64,000 bases of DNA from Roseivivax halodurans JCM 10272. GTDB lineage: Bacteria; Pseudomonadota; Alphaproteobacteria; Rhodobacterales; Rhodobacteraceae. How positions within the stretch are numbered: the first letter of the stretch is position 1; each line of letters begins with the position of its first letter. Below, piece by piece: positions 42,944-52,531 of this stretch. The notes beneath the pieces were generated by a model. That model did no database searches, had not been told where the DNA came from, and was given only the letters and a program-made list of their open reading frames with translations. The translations under genes and the position numbers were made by a program. The stretch is taken from the NCBI RefSeq assembly GCF_000521785.1, contig NZ_JALZ01000005.1, positions 62,001-126,000 on the forward strand, written 5' to 3'.

Positions 42944-43500
42944 TGCGCTACCTTTTGACCCTGACCGCGGCGCTGGCCGCGTCGCCCGCGGCGGCGGCCA
43001 CGGGGCCGTTCTTCAGCCTGAACAACACGGACTTCATCGTACTGCTGGCGTTCCTGCTGTTCATCGCGGTTCTGCTCTACTTCAACGTGCCGTCGAAGAT
43101 CGGCGAGATGCTCGACAAGCGCGCGAGCGGCATCCAGGGCGAGCTGGACGAGGCTCGCACCATCCGCGAAGAGGCGCAGAGCCTTCTCGCCTCCTACGAG
43201 CGCAAGCAGCGCGAAGTGCAGGAGCAGGCGGACCGGATCGTCGCTCAGGCCCGCGAGGATGCCCGCGCCTCGGCCGAGCAGGCTAAGGCCGATCTCGAGC
43301 GCTCCATCGAGCGCCGTCTTCAGGCGGCCGAAGAGCAGATCGCCTCTGCCGAGCAGGCGGCGGTGACCGAAGTGCGCAACCGCGCGGTCGACATCGCCGT
43401 GGCGGTGGCCCGGGAGGTTGTCGCAAAGCAGATGAGCGCGGAGAAACAGTCCGAGCTGATCTCGAGCTCCATCTCCACGGTGGACCAGCGCCTCAACTGA
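42943..43500 (+). CDS. atpF: ATP synthase F0 subunit b
   Basis: 185 residues. It begins with a signal-like stretch ([19 protein letters not shown]), then the membrane helix (DFIVLLAFLLFIAVLLYF) and a coiled-coil stalk (DEARTIREEAQSLLASYERK onward) that contacts the F1 delta subunit. It is the last gene of the F0 operon and is followed by a terminator; F1 genes are not in the window, as expected for this family. Confidence 0.95.
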   Translation: MRYLLTLTAALAASPAAAATGPFFSLNNTDFIVLLAFLLFIAVLLYFNVPSKIGEMLDKRASGIQGELDEARTIREEAQSLLASYERKQREVQEQADRIVAQAREDARASAEQAKADLERSIERRLQAAEEQIASAEQAAVTEVRNRAVDIAVAVAREVVAKQMSAEKQSELISSSISTVDQRLN

Positions 43501-43531
43501 GCGCCTAAGGGCGGCCAGACAAAGATCGAGA

Positions 43532-43558
43532 GACCCGGTGCTTCGCGCCGGGTCTTTT
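43532..43558 (+). terminator. Terminator of the F0 operon
   Basis: Stem GACCCGG (43532-43538) / CCGGGTC (43548-43554) with a 9-base loop, followed by TTTT, 31 bases after the atpF stop. Confidence 0.85.
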
Positions 43559-43569
43559 CGCGCCTGCTT

Positions 43570-43621
43570 CCTTCTTCTTGGCGAAAATACTCCGGAGAGC
43601 GCGAGAGGCGGAGCCTCTCGC
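43570..43621. repeat. Rhodobacteraceae-type intergenic repeat, copy 4
   Basis: Same orientation as copy 3: CCTTCTTCTTGGC, GAAAATACTCCGGAGAGC, then a perfect 9-bp hairpin GCGAGAGGC-GGA-GCCTCTCGC (43601-43621). It lies between the F0 terminator and the convergent mutY stop. Confidence 0.85.
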
Positions 43622-43641
43622 CGCCGCAGGCGATTGCCGTC

Positions 43642-44709
43642 TCAGCGCGGGCGGGCGAGGTCGAAGGCCTTGCGCATGAGCGTCGGCAGATCCGCGGGCG
43701 AGAAGTCCTGCGGCAGCACGAACGCGCCGCGCTCGGGCTCCCGGTCCATCGGCAGGAGCGCGGTGCGGAGCGTCAGGCGCAGGTGGAAATGGGTGAAGGT
43801 GTGCCGCGCCTCTTCGGGCAGCGTCCTCCATTCGGCGCGGATCGGCGGCTCGGTCCCGGGCAGGGGAGCCGTGAGGTCCACCCATTCCGTCCCCGGCCAG
43901 CCGAGCATGCCTCCCAGAAGCCCGCTCTCGGGACGCGTCTCGAGTAGCCAGGCCCCGTCCACGCGCCGCGCGAGATAGGCCACCCCGTGCCGCGTCGGCT
44001 TGGCCTTCTTCGGTGTCTTCTTCGGCAGTTCCCGATGCGTGCCGGCTTCCCACGCCGCGCAGGCGGTGCGCCACGGGCAGAGCCCGCAGGCGGGGTTCTT
44101 CGGCGTGCAGATCGTCGCGCCGAGGTCCATCACCGCCTGCGCGTGATCGCCCGGGCGCTCGTCGGGCGTGAGGCGGGCGGCGTGATCCATCAGGATCGGC
44201 TTCGCCGCCGGCAGCGGCGTGTGCTCGTCGTGGAGGCGGGCCATGACCCGCTCGACATTGCCGTCGAGAACCGTCGCCGGGATGTCGAAGGCGATCGAGG
44301 CGATGGCGGCGGCGGTGTAGGGGCCGATTCCCGGCAGCTTCAGCAATTCGGCGTGATCGGCCGGGAAGATGCCGCCATGCTCGGCTGCCACGACACGGGC
44401 GCATTTCAGGAGGTTCCGGGCGCGGGCGTAATAGCCGAGGCCCGCCCAGGCGGCCATGACGTCGGCGTCTTCGGCGGCGGCGAGGTCGGCGACCGTGGGC
44501 CAGCGCCGGGTGAAGGCCTCGAAATAGGGTTTGACGGCGACCACGGTCGTCTGTTGCAGCATGATCTCGGACAGCCACACCGCGTACGGGTCCGGCCGCA
44601 CGCCCGCCGCGCGCGCAGCCGGGCCGACGCGCCAGGGCAGGGCGCGGGCGTTGTGGTCGTACCAGTCGAGAAGTTCGCCCGAGAGCGTTCGGGCGCCGTT
44701 GTCACGCAA
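43642..44709 (-). CDS. mutY: A/G-specific adenine glycosylase MutY
   Basis: 355 residues from a TTG start at 44709 (AAAGGA upstream; no ATG near the conserved N-terminus). MutY removes adenine opposite 8-oxoguanine. Catalytic Glu48 is in LSEIMLQQTTV, the helix-hairpin-helix is LKLPGIGPYTAAAIASIAF, the catalytic Asp is in VLDGNVERVMARL, and the 4Fe-4S cysteines are in CTPKNPACGLCPWRTAC (C-x6-C-x2-C-x5-C). The C-terminal Nudix-like 8-oxoG recognition domain is present (LLETRPESGLLGGMLGWPG, THFHLRLTLR). Divergent from dciA. Confidence 0.96.
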   Translation of the reverse strand: MRDNGARTLSGELLDWYDHNARALPWRVGPAARAAGVRPDPYAVWLSEIMLQQTTVVAVKPYFEAFTRRWPTVADLAAAEDADVMAAWAGLGYYARARNLLKCARVVAAEHGGIFPADHAELLKLPGIGPYTAAAIASIAFDIPATVLDGNVERVMARLHDEHTPLPAAKPILMDHAARLTPDERPGDHAQAVMDLGATICTPKNPACGLCPWRTACAAWEAGTHRELPKKTPKKAKPTRHGVAYLARRVDGAWLLETRPESGLLGGMLGWPGTEWVDLTAPLPGTEPPIRAEWRTLPEEARHTFTHFHLRLTLRTALLPMDREPERGAFVLPQDFSPADLPTLMRKAFDLARPR

Positions 44710-44800
44710 GGCTGACGATCCTTTGAGGCTCGGTACACAGCGCGGGCTGGCGCCCGGCGCGCGGGTCACTAGAATAGGCGCGAGCGAGAGGATGCAAGGC

Positions 44801-45316
44801 ATGGCGCAGCGACAGAGCAGCACATACGGCTTCGCCCGGACCTCCAGCCTGCTGCGGGGCCGGATCCGCAAGGCCTCCGAGAGTCGGGGCTTCGCGCAGG
44901 CGCGGCTCCTGACCCACTGGGCCGAGATCGCGGGGGAGAAGTTCGCGGCGATCAGCCGCCCGGTCGAGGTGAGCTACGGCCGCGGCGGCATGGGGGCGAC
45001 GCTGACCCTGCTGACGACGGGCGCCGCCGCGCCAATGCTCGAGATGGAGAAGGAGCGCCTGCGCGAGAAGGTGAACGCCGTCTACGGCTACAACGCCATC
45101 GCGCGCATCCGCATCACGCAGACGGCCTCGACCGGCTTTGCCGAGGGGCAGGCGGACTTCCGGCACCGCAGGAAGGGGCAGGAGGCAACGGCCGCCGACC
45201 CGACCGTGATCGCCGCCGCCGAGGAAACCTCTCGCGGTGTCGATGACGATGGCTTGAAGGCGGCCCTCGAACGGCTTGCGGTCAACGTCCTCTCCGGCAA
45301 GGGTGGGCGCGGCTGA
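44801..45316 (+). CDS. DUF721/DciA-like protein
   Basis: 171 residues from ATG 44801 (GAGAGG 9 bases upstream; ATG at 44792 is an alternative). The DUF721 domain is in the first 110 residues (GFAQARLLTHWAEIAGEKFAA, ISRPVEVSYGRGGMGATLTLL, RLREKVNAVYGYNAIARIRI). DciA-type DUF721 proteins load the replicative helicase DnaB in bacteria lacking DnaC. The C-terminal 60 residues look disordered until a last short helix (DGLKAALERLAVNVL). Start of a mutY-divergent unit with a DsbA-like gene. Confidence 0.85.
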   Translation: MAQRQSSTYGFARTSSLLRGRIRKASESRGFAQARLLTHWAEIAGEKFAAISRPVEVSYGRGGMGATLTLLTTGAAAPMLEMEKERLREKVNAVYGYNAIARIRITQTASTGFAEGQADFRHRRKGQEATAADPTVIAAAEETSRGVDDDGLKAALERLAVNVLSGKGGRG

Positions 45317-45427
45317 GGCGACGGGGCCGGGCGCGCGCCCCGTATCACGTCCGGGGGGACTTCCCCATGAACAAGGCCGGGCCGAAGAGGGCCGGCATAC
45401 GCTACAGGCAAGGAGACAGGTTTGCCC

Positions 45428-46123
45428 ATGACACGGATCATCCTACCCGCGGCACTGGCCGCCGTTCTGGTCGGCGGCGGCTTCTGGGCGCTGAGCGGCG
45501 CCGGGGTCGACACGTCCGCCCGCGAGATCGCGCTTCCGGGCGCGGCCTCTGCGCAGGACGACGGCGGCAACGCGGAGGCCGCGGATGTCGAGGTGCAGGA
45601 GATGACGCTCGGTGCAGAGGATGCGCCGGTCGAGGTGATCGAATACGCCTCCTTCACCTGCCCGCATTGCGCAAGCTTCCACGAGACGGTCTTCGACCAG
45701 CTCAAGGAGAACTACATCGACACCGGCAAGGTCTCGTTCACCTACCGCGAGGTCTATTTCGACAAGTACGGCATGTGGGCGTCGCTGATCGCGCGCTGCG
45801 GCGGCGATACCGACCGCTTCTTCGGCATCACCGACATGATCTACTCCACGCAGGACAGCTGGGTGCGAGCCGACGGCGAGGCCGGCATCGCGGAGGAGCT
45901 GCGCAAGATCGGCCGGCTCGCCGGGATCGACAACACCGAGCTCGAGAGCTGCCTGACCGACGGCGACAAGCTGCGCGGTCTCGTCGAATGGTACCAGGCC
46001 AATGCCGAGGCGGACGACGTCACCGCGACGCCGACCTTCATCATCGACGGCGAGAAGCATTCCAACATGAACTACGCCGACTTCTCGGCGCTGCTGGACG
46101 AGAAGCTCGACGCGGCGGAATGA
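45428..46123 (+). CDS. DsbA family thioredoxin-like protein
   Basis: 231 residues from ATG 45428. A TTG at 45422 lies at better spacing (6 bases) from AGGAG and may be the real start. An N-terminal membrane or signal segment (IILPAALAAVLVGGGFWALSG) precedes a DsbA-like domain with active site Cys-Pro-His-Cys (ASFTCPHCASFHETV) and the cis-Pro region TATPTFIIDGEKHSN. It should act as a periplasmic disulfide oxidase. Its stop overlaps the CoA-transferase start as ATGA. Confidence 0.9.
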   Translation: MTRIILPAALAAVLVGGGFWALSGAGVDTSAREIALPGAASAQDDGGNAEAADVEVQEMTLGAEDAPVEVIEYASFTCPHCASFHETVFDQLKENYIDTGKVSFTYREVYFDKYGMWASLIARCGGDTDRFFGITDMIYSTQDSWVRADGEAGIAEELRKIGRLAGIDNTELESCLTDGDKLRGLVEWYQANAEADDVTATPTFIIDGEKHSNMNYADFSALLDEKLDAAE

Positions 46124-47244
46124 CCGTCTCCGCACCGAACGGACCGCTCGAGGGCCTCAAGGTCGTCGAGCTTGCCCGCATCCTGGCCGGCCCCTGGGCC
46201 GGTCAGACGCTTGCCGATCTCGGCGCCGAGGTGGTCAAGGTCGAGGCTCCGCAGGGCGACGACACCCGCCGCTGGGGCCCGCCCTTCATCGACCGCGAGG
46301 GCGACCGGAGCGCCGCGTATTTCCATTCCTGCAACCGGGGCAAGCGCTCGATCACGGTCGATCTGACCAGCGCTGAGGGGCAGGAGATCGTCCGCGGGCT
46401 CGTCGCCGAGGCCGACATCCTGATCGAGAACTTCAAGGTCGGCGGCCTGGAGAAGTACGGCATGGATTACGCGAGCCTCTCGGCGCTCAATCCCGGGCTG
46501 ATCTACTGCTCGATCACCGGATTCGGGCAGGACGGGCCCTACGCGCACCGGGCGGGCTACGATTACATCATCCAGGGCATGTCGGGCTTCATGTCGATCA
46601 CCGGCGATCCGGACGGCCAGCCGCAGCGCGCCGGGATCGCGGTCACGGACCTCTTCACCGGGCTCTATTCGGTGGCGGGCATCCTCGCCGCGCTGCACCA
46701 GAGGCAGCGGACGGGGAAGGGCCAGCATATCGACATGGCGCTGCTCGACTGCGCCGTGGCGGCGACCGCGAACCAGGGGATGAACTACCTCTCGACCGGG
46801 ACACCGCCGGGACGGACGGGCAATTACCATCCGAATCTCGCACCCTACCAGGTCTTCGACTGCGCCGACGGTTTCGTCATCGTGGCGACCGGGAACGACG
46901 CGCAGTACCGGCGCTTCTGCGCGCTTCTCGGCGTGCCCGAGATGTCCGAGGCGCCGGACTTCCTGACCAACGCGTACCGCATCGCGAACCGGGCCGAGCT
47001 GACGCGCCGCCTGACCGAGGCGACCCTGCGCATGACGAAGGCCGAACTGCTCGCCGCCTGCGAGGCCGAAGGCGTTCCCGCCGGACCGATCAACGATCTT
47101 GCCGAGGTCATGGCGGATCCGCAGGTGGTCGCCCGCGGTCTGCAGATCGCCCCGGAGGGCGTTCCGGGCGTGCGCGCGCCATTCCGCTTCTCGGATGCCG
47201 AGCTGGTGACCGGGCGGGCGTCGCCGAAGCTCGGGGCGGGCTGA
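46120..47244 (+). CDS. CaiB/BaiF family CoA-transferase
   Basis: 374 residues. Class III CoA-transferases move CoA between carboxylic acids via an aspartyl-CoA thioester. Hallmarks: VVELARILAGPWAGQTLADLGAEVVKVE at the N-terminus, GLIYCSITGFGQDGP, and DMALLDCAVA carrying the nucleophilic Asp, then GNYHPNLAPYQVF. The substrate (formyl-, succinyl-, carnitine- or other acyl-CoA) cannot be told. It overlaps the DsbA-like gene by 4 bases, an odd functional pairing, and is followed by a terminator. Confidence 0.93.
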   Translation: MTVSAPNGPLEGLKVVELARILAGPWAGQTLADLGAEVVKVEAPQGDDTRRWGPPFIDREGDRSAAYFHSCNRGKRSITVDLTSAEGQEIVRGLVAEADILIENFKVGGLEKYGMDYASLSALNPGLIYCSITGFGQDGPYAHRAGYDYIIQGMSGFMSITGDPDGQPQRAGIAVTDLFTGLYSVAGILAALHQRQRTGKGQHIDMALLDCAVAATANQGMNYLSTGTPPGRTGNYHPNLAPYQVFDCADGFVIVATGNDAQYRRFCALLGVPEMSEAPDFLTNAYRIANRAELTRRLTEATLRMTKAELLAACEAEGVPAGPINDLAEVMADPQVVARGLQIAPEGVPGVRAPFRFSDAELVTGRASPKLGAG

Positions 47245-47344
47245 AAGGCTGATCGCGGTGCCAGGCGTGGCAGCCGATGCCGTGCCGCGCCTGGCTCACC
47301 CCGAGGCTTCCGTGACGCCAGCCACGCCGCGCGGCCGGAGCGGG

Positions 47345-47380
47345 GCAGGGGGTCTAGGCCCCTGCAATCAGTTAATTTTT
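47345..47380 (+). terminator. Probable terminator after the CoA-transferase gene
   Basis: Stem GCAGGGG (47345-47351) / CCCCTGC (47359-47365) with a 7-base loop, then an AT stretch ending TTAATTTTT. A further inverted repeat ATGTCC-N6-GGACAT at 47389-47406 lies in the same 285-base gap and could be an operator for the next gene; nothing else is recognisable there. Confidence 0.6.
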
Positions 47381-47529
47381 CCTTGGCTATGTCCTTCATC
47401 GGACATGCGTCTTCTCGGTCACAGCGTGTCCCTGCTGCACCTCTAAGCTGGACGCGGCGGCCTTCTGTCCTCTATCTTCGCCATAATGACGGGGCTAAAA
47501 AGACCCCGCGACCCGAGGCAGTTTCATCG

Positions 47530-48708
47530 ATGTTTCCCGAGCGGTTCTCACACCTCCCGGCCTATGCGTTTCCGCGTTTGCGCGCGCTTCTCGACGTGCA
47601 TCCGGCGGGCGGCCCGCCTGTGCACATGACCATCGGCGAGCCGAAGCACGCGTTTCCTGCATGGATCACCGACATCATCACCCGCGAATCGGCCGGCTTC
47701 GGGCGCTACCCCACGAACGAGGGCACGCCCGAGCTTCTGGGCGCGATCGCCGACTGGGCGCAGCGCCGCTACGGCGTCACGCTCGATCCGGACACGCAGC
47801 TCATGGCGCTCAACGGCACGCGCGAGGGGCTCTACAACGCCGCGATGGCGCTCTGCCCCGAGACGAAGAACGGCCAGCGCCCGGCGATCCTGTCGCCGAA
47901 CCCGTTCTATCAAGTCTACGCCGTGGCCGCGCTTTCGGTCGGGGCGGAGCCCGTCTTCGTCAATGCCACCGAGACGACCGGGCACCTGCCGGATTACGGT
48001 AGCCTCGACGCGGCGACGCTCGACCGGACGGCGCTCGCCTATATCTGCTCGCCCGCGAATCCGCAGGGTGCGGTGGCGGACAGCGCCTATTGGCGGAACC
48101 TCATCGCGCTGGCCGAACGGCACGATTTCCGCATCCTTGCGGACGAATGCTATTCCGAGATCTGGCGCACGGAGCCGCCCGTGGGGGCGCTCGAGGTGGC
48201 GCAGGAGATGGGCGCCGATCCCGAGCGGGTCGTCGTCTTCCATTCGCTCTCGAAGCGCTCGAACCTGCCGGGGCTGCGTTCGGGCTTCGTCGCGGGCGGG
48301 CCGGACTGCATCGCGCGGATCCGGCAGCTTCGCAATTATGCGGGTGCGCCGCTGCCGCTGCCGCTGCAGAACGCGGCCGCGGCGGTCTGGGCCGACGAGG
48401 CGCATGTGAACGAGAACCGCGCGCTCTATGCCGAGAAATACGCCGATGCCGACCGCATCCTCGGGCATGTGCCCGGCTACCGCAGCCCCGAGGCGGGGTT
48501 CTTCCTGTGGCTGCCGGTCGAGGATGGCGAGGCGGCGGCGCTGAAGCTCTGGCGCGAGACAGGGGTGCGCGTTCTGCCCGGCGCGTATCTGTCGAGGGAC
48601 ACCGAAGCGGGCAATCCGGGCAAGGGGTACATCCGCGTGGCGCTGGTGGCGCCGCGCGAGGAGGCGGCGGACGGGCTGGAAAAGCTTGCCGCCTGCCTCT
48701 TTCCGTAA
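47530..48708 (+). CDS. dapC: Succinyldiaminopimelate aminotransferase-like class I aminotransferase
   Basis: 392 residues from ATG 47530. A fold type I PLP enzyme: FGRYPTNEGTPELLGAIADW, SPNPFYQVYAVAAL, ICSPANPQGAV, ADECYSEIW, and the PLP lysine in FHSLSKRSNLPGLRSGFVAG, then the substrate arginine segment GYIRVALV. The NLPGLRSGF context and MTIGEPKHAFP are typical of the DapC group that makes N-succinyl-LL-2,6-diaminopimelate for lysine and peptidoglycan. Other class I aminotransferases cannot be excluded. ftsK follows 39 bases later. Confidence 0.8.
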   Translation: MFPERFSHLPAYAFPRLRALLDVHPAGGPPVHMTIGEPKHAFPAWITDIITRESAGFGRYPTNEGTPELLGAIADWAQRRYGVTLDPDTQLMALNGTREGLYNAAMALCPETKNGQRPAILSPNPFYQVYAVAALSVGAEPVFVNATETTGHLPDYGSLDAATLDRTALAYICSPANPQGAVADSAYWRNLIALAERHDFRILADECYSEIWRTEPPVGALEVAQEMGADPERVVVFHSLSKRSNLPGLRSGFVAGGPDCIARIRQLRNYAGAPLPLPLQNAAAAVWADEAHVNENRALYAEKYADADRILGHVPGYRSPEAGFFLWLPVEDGEAAALKLWRETGVRVLPGAYLSRDTEAGNPGKGYIRVALVAPREEAADGLEKLAACLFP

Positions 48709-48747
48709 GAGCAGAACAAAGCGACAAGACCGATCAAGAGGCGGAGC

Positions 48748-51700
48748 ATGGCATATCAGGCGCGGGGGCGGGACCCTCTCTTCGACACCGACATGGCGAA
48801 CGCGCTGGAGCGGCGCGGCAAGGAGCTTCTGGGGCTCGCGCTGGTCGTCGTCGGCCTGATGCTGGCCGCGATGATCGGCACCTACACACCCGAGGATCCG
48901 TCGTGGATGTCGTCGACCGACGCGCCGGTGCAGAACGCGCTCGGGCGGATCGGCGCGGCGATCGCGGCGCCTCTCTTCATGATCTTCGGGGCCGGCAACT
49001 GGGTCCTCCCCGCGGTCCTGATCGCCTGGGGCGTCCGCTTCGTCGCCCACAAGGGTGAGGAACGGGCGATCTCGCGCCTCATCTTCTCGCCGATCTGGTG
49101 GGCGCTTGCCGCGGTCTATGCGGCCGGCATCAATGCCGGGCCGGACTGGACTCATTCCTTCGGCCTCGGTGGTCTCTTCGGCGACGTGGCGATGGGGACC
49201 GCACTCAACATCCTTCCGTTCTCCGCGGGCCTCAGCCTCAAGGTCGCGACGCTGCTCGCCGGTCTCGGCGTCCTGGCGCTCGGTGCCTTCGTGCTCGGCT
49301 TCACCCGGGCCGAGCTGCAGAGCGGCGCGCGCTTTGCGCTCCTCGGTCTCGTGATGACTTACGTCGCGATCATGAAAGTCGCGGGCCGCGGCGCGACCGG
49401 CGCCGTGCGCCGGGCGCAGACCATGCAGGCCGCCCATTCCGAACGCCGGGACCGTCGCCGCAGCGAAGCCGCCGAGAACGCCGCCTGGGCCGAGACGCAA
49501 GGACTGGCTGCCGCGCCGCGGGTCCGCCGCTCCCACGTTGTCGAGGACGAAGAGCCGCTGGTCGAGGACGACGACGGGCCCCAGGCGCCGCGGGGCGGGC
49601 TTTTCGCCCGGATGCCGTCGCTTCTGCGGAAGCCGGAGCCCGACCGGGACGATGCGCTCCTGGACGAGTACGATCTCGGCGACGACGCGCCGGAAGGCCA
49701 GGGCGACGACCGCGTGCGCGCCAAGATCTCGGACGCGATCCGCGCCCGCCTTCACCAGACGCCCGAGGTCCGCGCGCCGCTGACCAAGGGCCGCGGGCGC
49801 CGGCCCGCTCCGCTCATCGCCGATACCGGGCCACGCGGCGGGCGCGCGGAGCCGCCGCTGACCGCCCGCGATGCCGCCGAGAGCCGTCGCGAGCCGCCGC
49901 TCACCGCAAGCCGGGGGGCATCCGCGCGCTACGCGCCGCAGGCGGAACCCGCGCGCGAACAGGGCATCTATGTCGAGGCGCCGGATGACGAAGACGCCGA
50001 GACGTGGTCCGTGCCGGATCCCGCGGAAATGCGGACGGCCGCTCCGCTGCGCAAGGTCGGAGCGCCGAAGCCCGCCGCGCCCGCGATCCCCGAGACGCTG
50101 GACGACGATGATCCCTCGATCTTCGGCGATTGGGACGACGAGACGGCGCAGATCGAGACCGAGCGCCCCGCCTCCCAGCCGCGGAAGGTCGTGCAGCCGC
50201 AAGCGCCGAAGCCGGTGATGCGCTCGAAGCGCGCGCAGGCAGAGGCCGAGCCGCGGATGGAGTTCGACGGAGGCGAGGATACCGACGCGTTCGAGTTGCC
50301 GCCGCTGTCGCTCCTGATGAGCCCCGACCGCATCCAGCGCCATCACCTGAGCGACGAGGCGCTGGAAGAGAACGCGCGGATGCTCGAGAACGTGCTCGAC
50401 GATTACGGCGTGAAGGGGGAGATCGTCTCGGTCCGCCCCGGCCCCGTCGTCACCATGTACGAGCTCGAACCCGCGCCGGGTCTCAAGGCCTCGCGCGTCA
50501 TCGGCCTCTCCGACGACATCGCGCGGTCGATGTCTGCGCTCTCGGCCCGGGTCTCGACCGTGCCGGGGCGCTCGGTCATCGGCATCGAGCTTCCCAATGA
50601 CAACCGCGAGATGGTGTCGTTCCGCGAGATCCTGTCGAGCCGCGAATACGGTGATGGCAATGCCAAGCTGCCGCTCGCGCTCGGCAAGGATATCGGCGGC
50701 GATCCGATCGTCACCAACCTCGCCAAGATGCCGCACCTGCTGATCGCGGGGACGACCGGCTCGGGCAAGTCGGTGGCGATCAACACGATGATCCTGTCGC
50801 TGCTCTACAAGCTCAGTCCCGACGAGCTGCGGCTCGTGATGATCGACCCCAAGATGCTCGAACTGTCGGTCTATGACGGCATCCCGCACCTGCTGTCGCC
50901 CGTGGTGACGGATCCCAAGAAGGCGGTCGTCGCGCTCAAATGGGTCGTCGGCGAGATGGAGGACCGCTACCGCAAGATGTCCAAGATGGGCGTGCGGAAC
51001 ATCGACGGCTACAACGCCCGGGTCGAGGATGCGCTCGGCAAGGGCGAGATGTTCAGCCGCACCGTGCAGACCGGTTTCGACGACGAGACCGGCGATCCCG
51101 TCTTCGAGACCGAGGAGATCGAGCCCAAACGCATGCCCTACATCGTCGTCATCGTCGACGAGATGGCGGACCTGATGATGGTCGCGGGCAAGGAGATCGA
51201 GGCCTGCATCCAGCGGCTTGCGCAGATGGCGCGGGCCTCCGGCATCCACCTCATCATGGCGACGCAGCGTCCGTCGGTCGACGTGATCACCGGCACGATC
51301 AAGGCGAACTTCCCGACCCGGATCTCCTTCCAGGTGACGTCGAAGATCGACAGCCGCACAATCCTCGGCGAGCAGGGAGCCGAGCAGCTCCTCGGCATGG
51401 GCGACATGCTCTATATGGCGGGCGGGGCCAAGATCACCCGCTGCCACGGGCCGTTCTGCTCGGACGAGGAGGTCGAGGAGGTGGTGAACCATCTCAAGGC
51501 CTTCGGCCCGCCAGATTACGTGGGCGGCGTCGTCGAGGGACCCGAGGACGAGAAGGCCGGCGACATCGACGCGGTGCTCGGCCTCAACACCGGGGGCAAT
51601 ACCGGCGGCGAGGATGCGCTCTACGATCAGGCGGTGGCGATCGTCATCAAGGACCGCAAGTGCTCGACCTCCTACATCCAGCGCAAGCTCGGCATCGGCT

Positions 51701-51804
51701 ACAACAAGGCCGCGCGTCTCGTGGAGCAGATGGAGGACGAGAACGTCGTCTCGGCGGCGAACCACGTCGGCAAGCGCGAGATCCTGGTGCCGGAGCAGCA
51801 GTGA
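48748..51804 (+). CDS. ftsK: DNA translocase FtsK
   Basis: 1,018 residues. About four N-terminal membrane helices ([20 protein letters not shown], residues 30-200) anchor it at the division septum; a Pro/Arg/Asp-rich linker (about 210-500) follows; then the motor with Walker A in [14 protein letters not shown] and Walker B in [14 protein letters not shown], and a C-terminal gamma winged helix ([30 protein letters not shown]). It pumps DNA to resolve chromosome dimers at dif with XerCD and coordinates division. Lies upstream of a secreted protein and lolA. Confidence 0.98.
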   Translation: MAYQARGRDPLFDTDMANALERRGKELLGLALVVVGLMLAAMIGTYTPEDPSWMSSTDAPVQNALGRIGAAIAAPLFMIFGAGNWVLPAVLIAWGVRFVAHKGEERAISRLIFSPIWWALAAVYAAGINAGPDWTHSFGLGGLFGDVAMGTALNILPFSAGLSLKVATLLAGLGVLALGAFVLGFTRAELQSGARFALLGLVMTYVAIMKVAGRGATGAVRRAQTMQAAHSERRDRRRSEAAENAAWAETQGLAAAPRVRRSHVVEDEEPLVEDDDGPQAPRGGLFARMPSLLRKPEPDRDDALLDEYDLGDDAPEGQGDDRVRAKISDAIRARLHQTPEVRAPLTKGRGRRPAPLIADTGPRGGRAEPPLTARDAAESRREPPLTASRGASARYAPQAEPAREQGIYVEAPDDEDAETWSVPDPAEMRTAAPLRKVGAPKPAAPAIPETLDDDDPSIFGDWDDETAQIETERPASQPRKVVQPQAPKPVMRSKRAQAEAEPRMEFDGGEDTDAFELPPLSLLMSPDRIQRHHLSDEALEENARMLENVLDDYGVKGEIVSVRPGPVVTMYELEPAPGLKASRVIGLSDDIARSMSALSARVSTVPGRSVIGIELPNDNREMVSFREILSSREYGDGNAKLPLALGKDIGGDPIVTNLAKMPHLLIAGTTGSGKSVAINTMILSLLYKLSPDELRLVMIDPKMLELSVYDGIPHLLSPVVTDPKKAVVALKWVVGEMEDRYRKMSKMGVRNIDGYNARVEDALGKGEMFSRTVQTGFDDETGDPVFETEEIEPKRMPYIVVIVDEMADLMMVAGKEIEACIQRLAQMARASGIHLIMATQRPSVDVITGTIKANFPTRISFQVTSKIDSRTILGEQGAEQLLGMGDMLYMAGGAKITRCHGPFCSDEEVEEVVNHLKAFGPPDYVGGVVEGPEDEKAGDIDAVLGLNTGGNTGGEDALYDQAVAIVIKDRKCSTSYIQRKLGIGYNKAARLVEQMEDENVVSAANHVGKREILVPEQQ

Positions 51805-51913
51805 CGCGGCACTTTGGACTCAGCGCCGCCCCCGAGCGGCGCTAGACTGCCTCCCGGCGGTCCGGGGCGCGCGGTTGCGCTCCGGATGTCCCGCCCTGGG
51901 AGGTATCAGGAAC

Positions 51914-52510
51914 ATGAGCTTTGCGAGATTGATCGGGGCCGCGGCGCTCCTGATCGCGAGCGGCGCTTTGGCGGCCGATCATCCCGAGGAGGTGGCGCGC
52001 GAGGCGTGTCTCTCCGAACTCGGCGGTGGCGGATCGATCATCCTGTCGAGCTTTTCCGAGGCCGGGACCGAGGTGATCCTCGAGGACGCGACCGGGACCG
52101 TCTGGCGCTGCATCGGCTACCGCGACGGCGCCGTCGGTCTCTTTGAGCGGGCGACGGCAGAGCAGGAGGCCGCCGCGCGCAGCGCTCCGAAGCTGGAGGA
52201 TTTTCAGGAAGAGATCCGCTTTGCCCCCGGCTCCAGCGGCACCGTTCTGACGCGCGCGCTCGGCCCTGGCGGGGCGTTCCAATTCCTGCTGGATGCCCGC
52301 GATGGGCAGACGCTCCGCGTCCGGCTGACGCCGGGGTCGGGGGAGGTGTATTACATCATCCGCAATCCGGACGACTCGATCCTCTCGGGCGGCACCGATG
52401 CTGGCACGGCATACGAGGGCAGGCTCGTGCAGACAGGTGAGCATGTCATTGAGGTCGTGAACCAGACCTCGGAGACCGTCGACTACGAGCTCGCCGTGAC
52501 GATCGAATGA
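51914..52510 (+). CDS. Secreted protein of unknown function with C-terminal beta domain
   Basis: 198 residues. Signal peptide RLIGAAALLIASGALA. Two Cys (ACLSEL, VWRCIGY) in a first domain of about 75 residues could form a disulfide. After a helical linker, residues 100-198 look like a beta sandwich (GTVLTRALGPGGAFQFLLDA, GQTLRVRLTPGSGEVYYII, LVQTGEHVIEVVNQTSE), similar in pattern to pre-peptidase C-terminal or g-type lysozyme-inhibitor-like domains. I do not recognise the family with confidence. It lies 109 bases after ftsK. Confidence 0.75.
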   Translation: MSFARLIGAAALLIASGALAADHPEEVAREACLSELGGGGSIILSSFSEAGTEVILEDATGTVWRCIGYRDGAVGLFERATAEQEAAARSAPKLEDFQEEIRFAPGSSGTVLTRALGPGGAFQFLLDARDGQTLRVRLTPGSGEVYYIIRNPDDSILSGGTDAGTAYEGRLVQTGEHVIEVVNQTSETVDYELAVTIE

Positions 52511-52531
52511 GGCCCCGGGCCCGCCACGCGA

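Noticed and set aside
47548-51765. A 1,405-codon antisense frame across dapC and ftsK
   Set aside because: Mirror frame of high-GC coding DNA; the product is His/Arg/Asp/Leu-rich without domains, while the plus-strand genes are clearly real.
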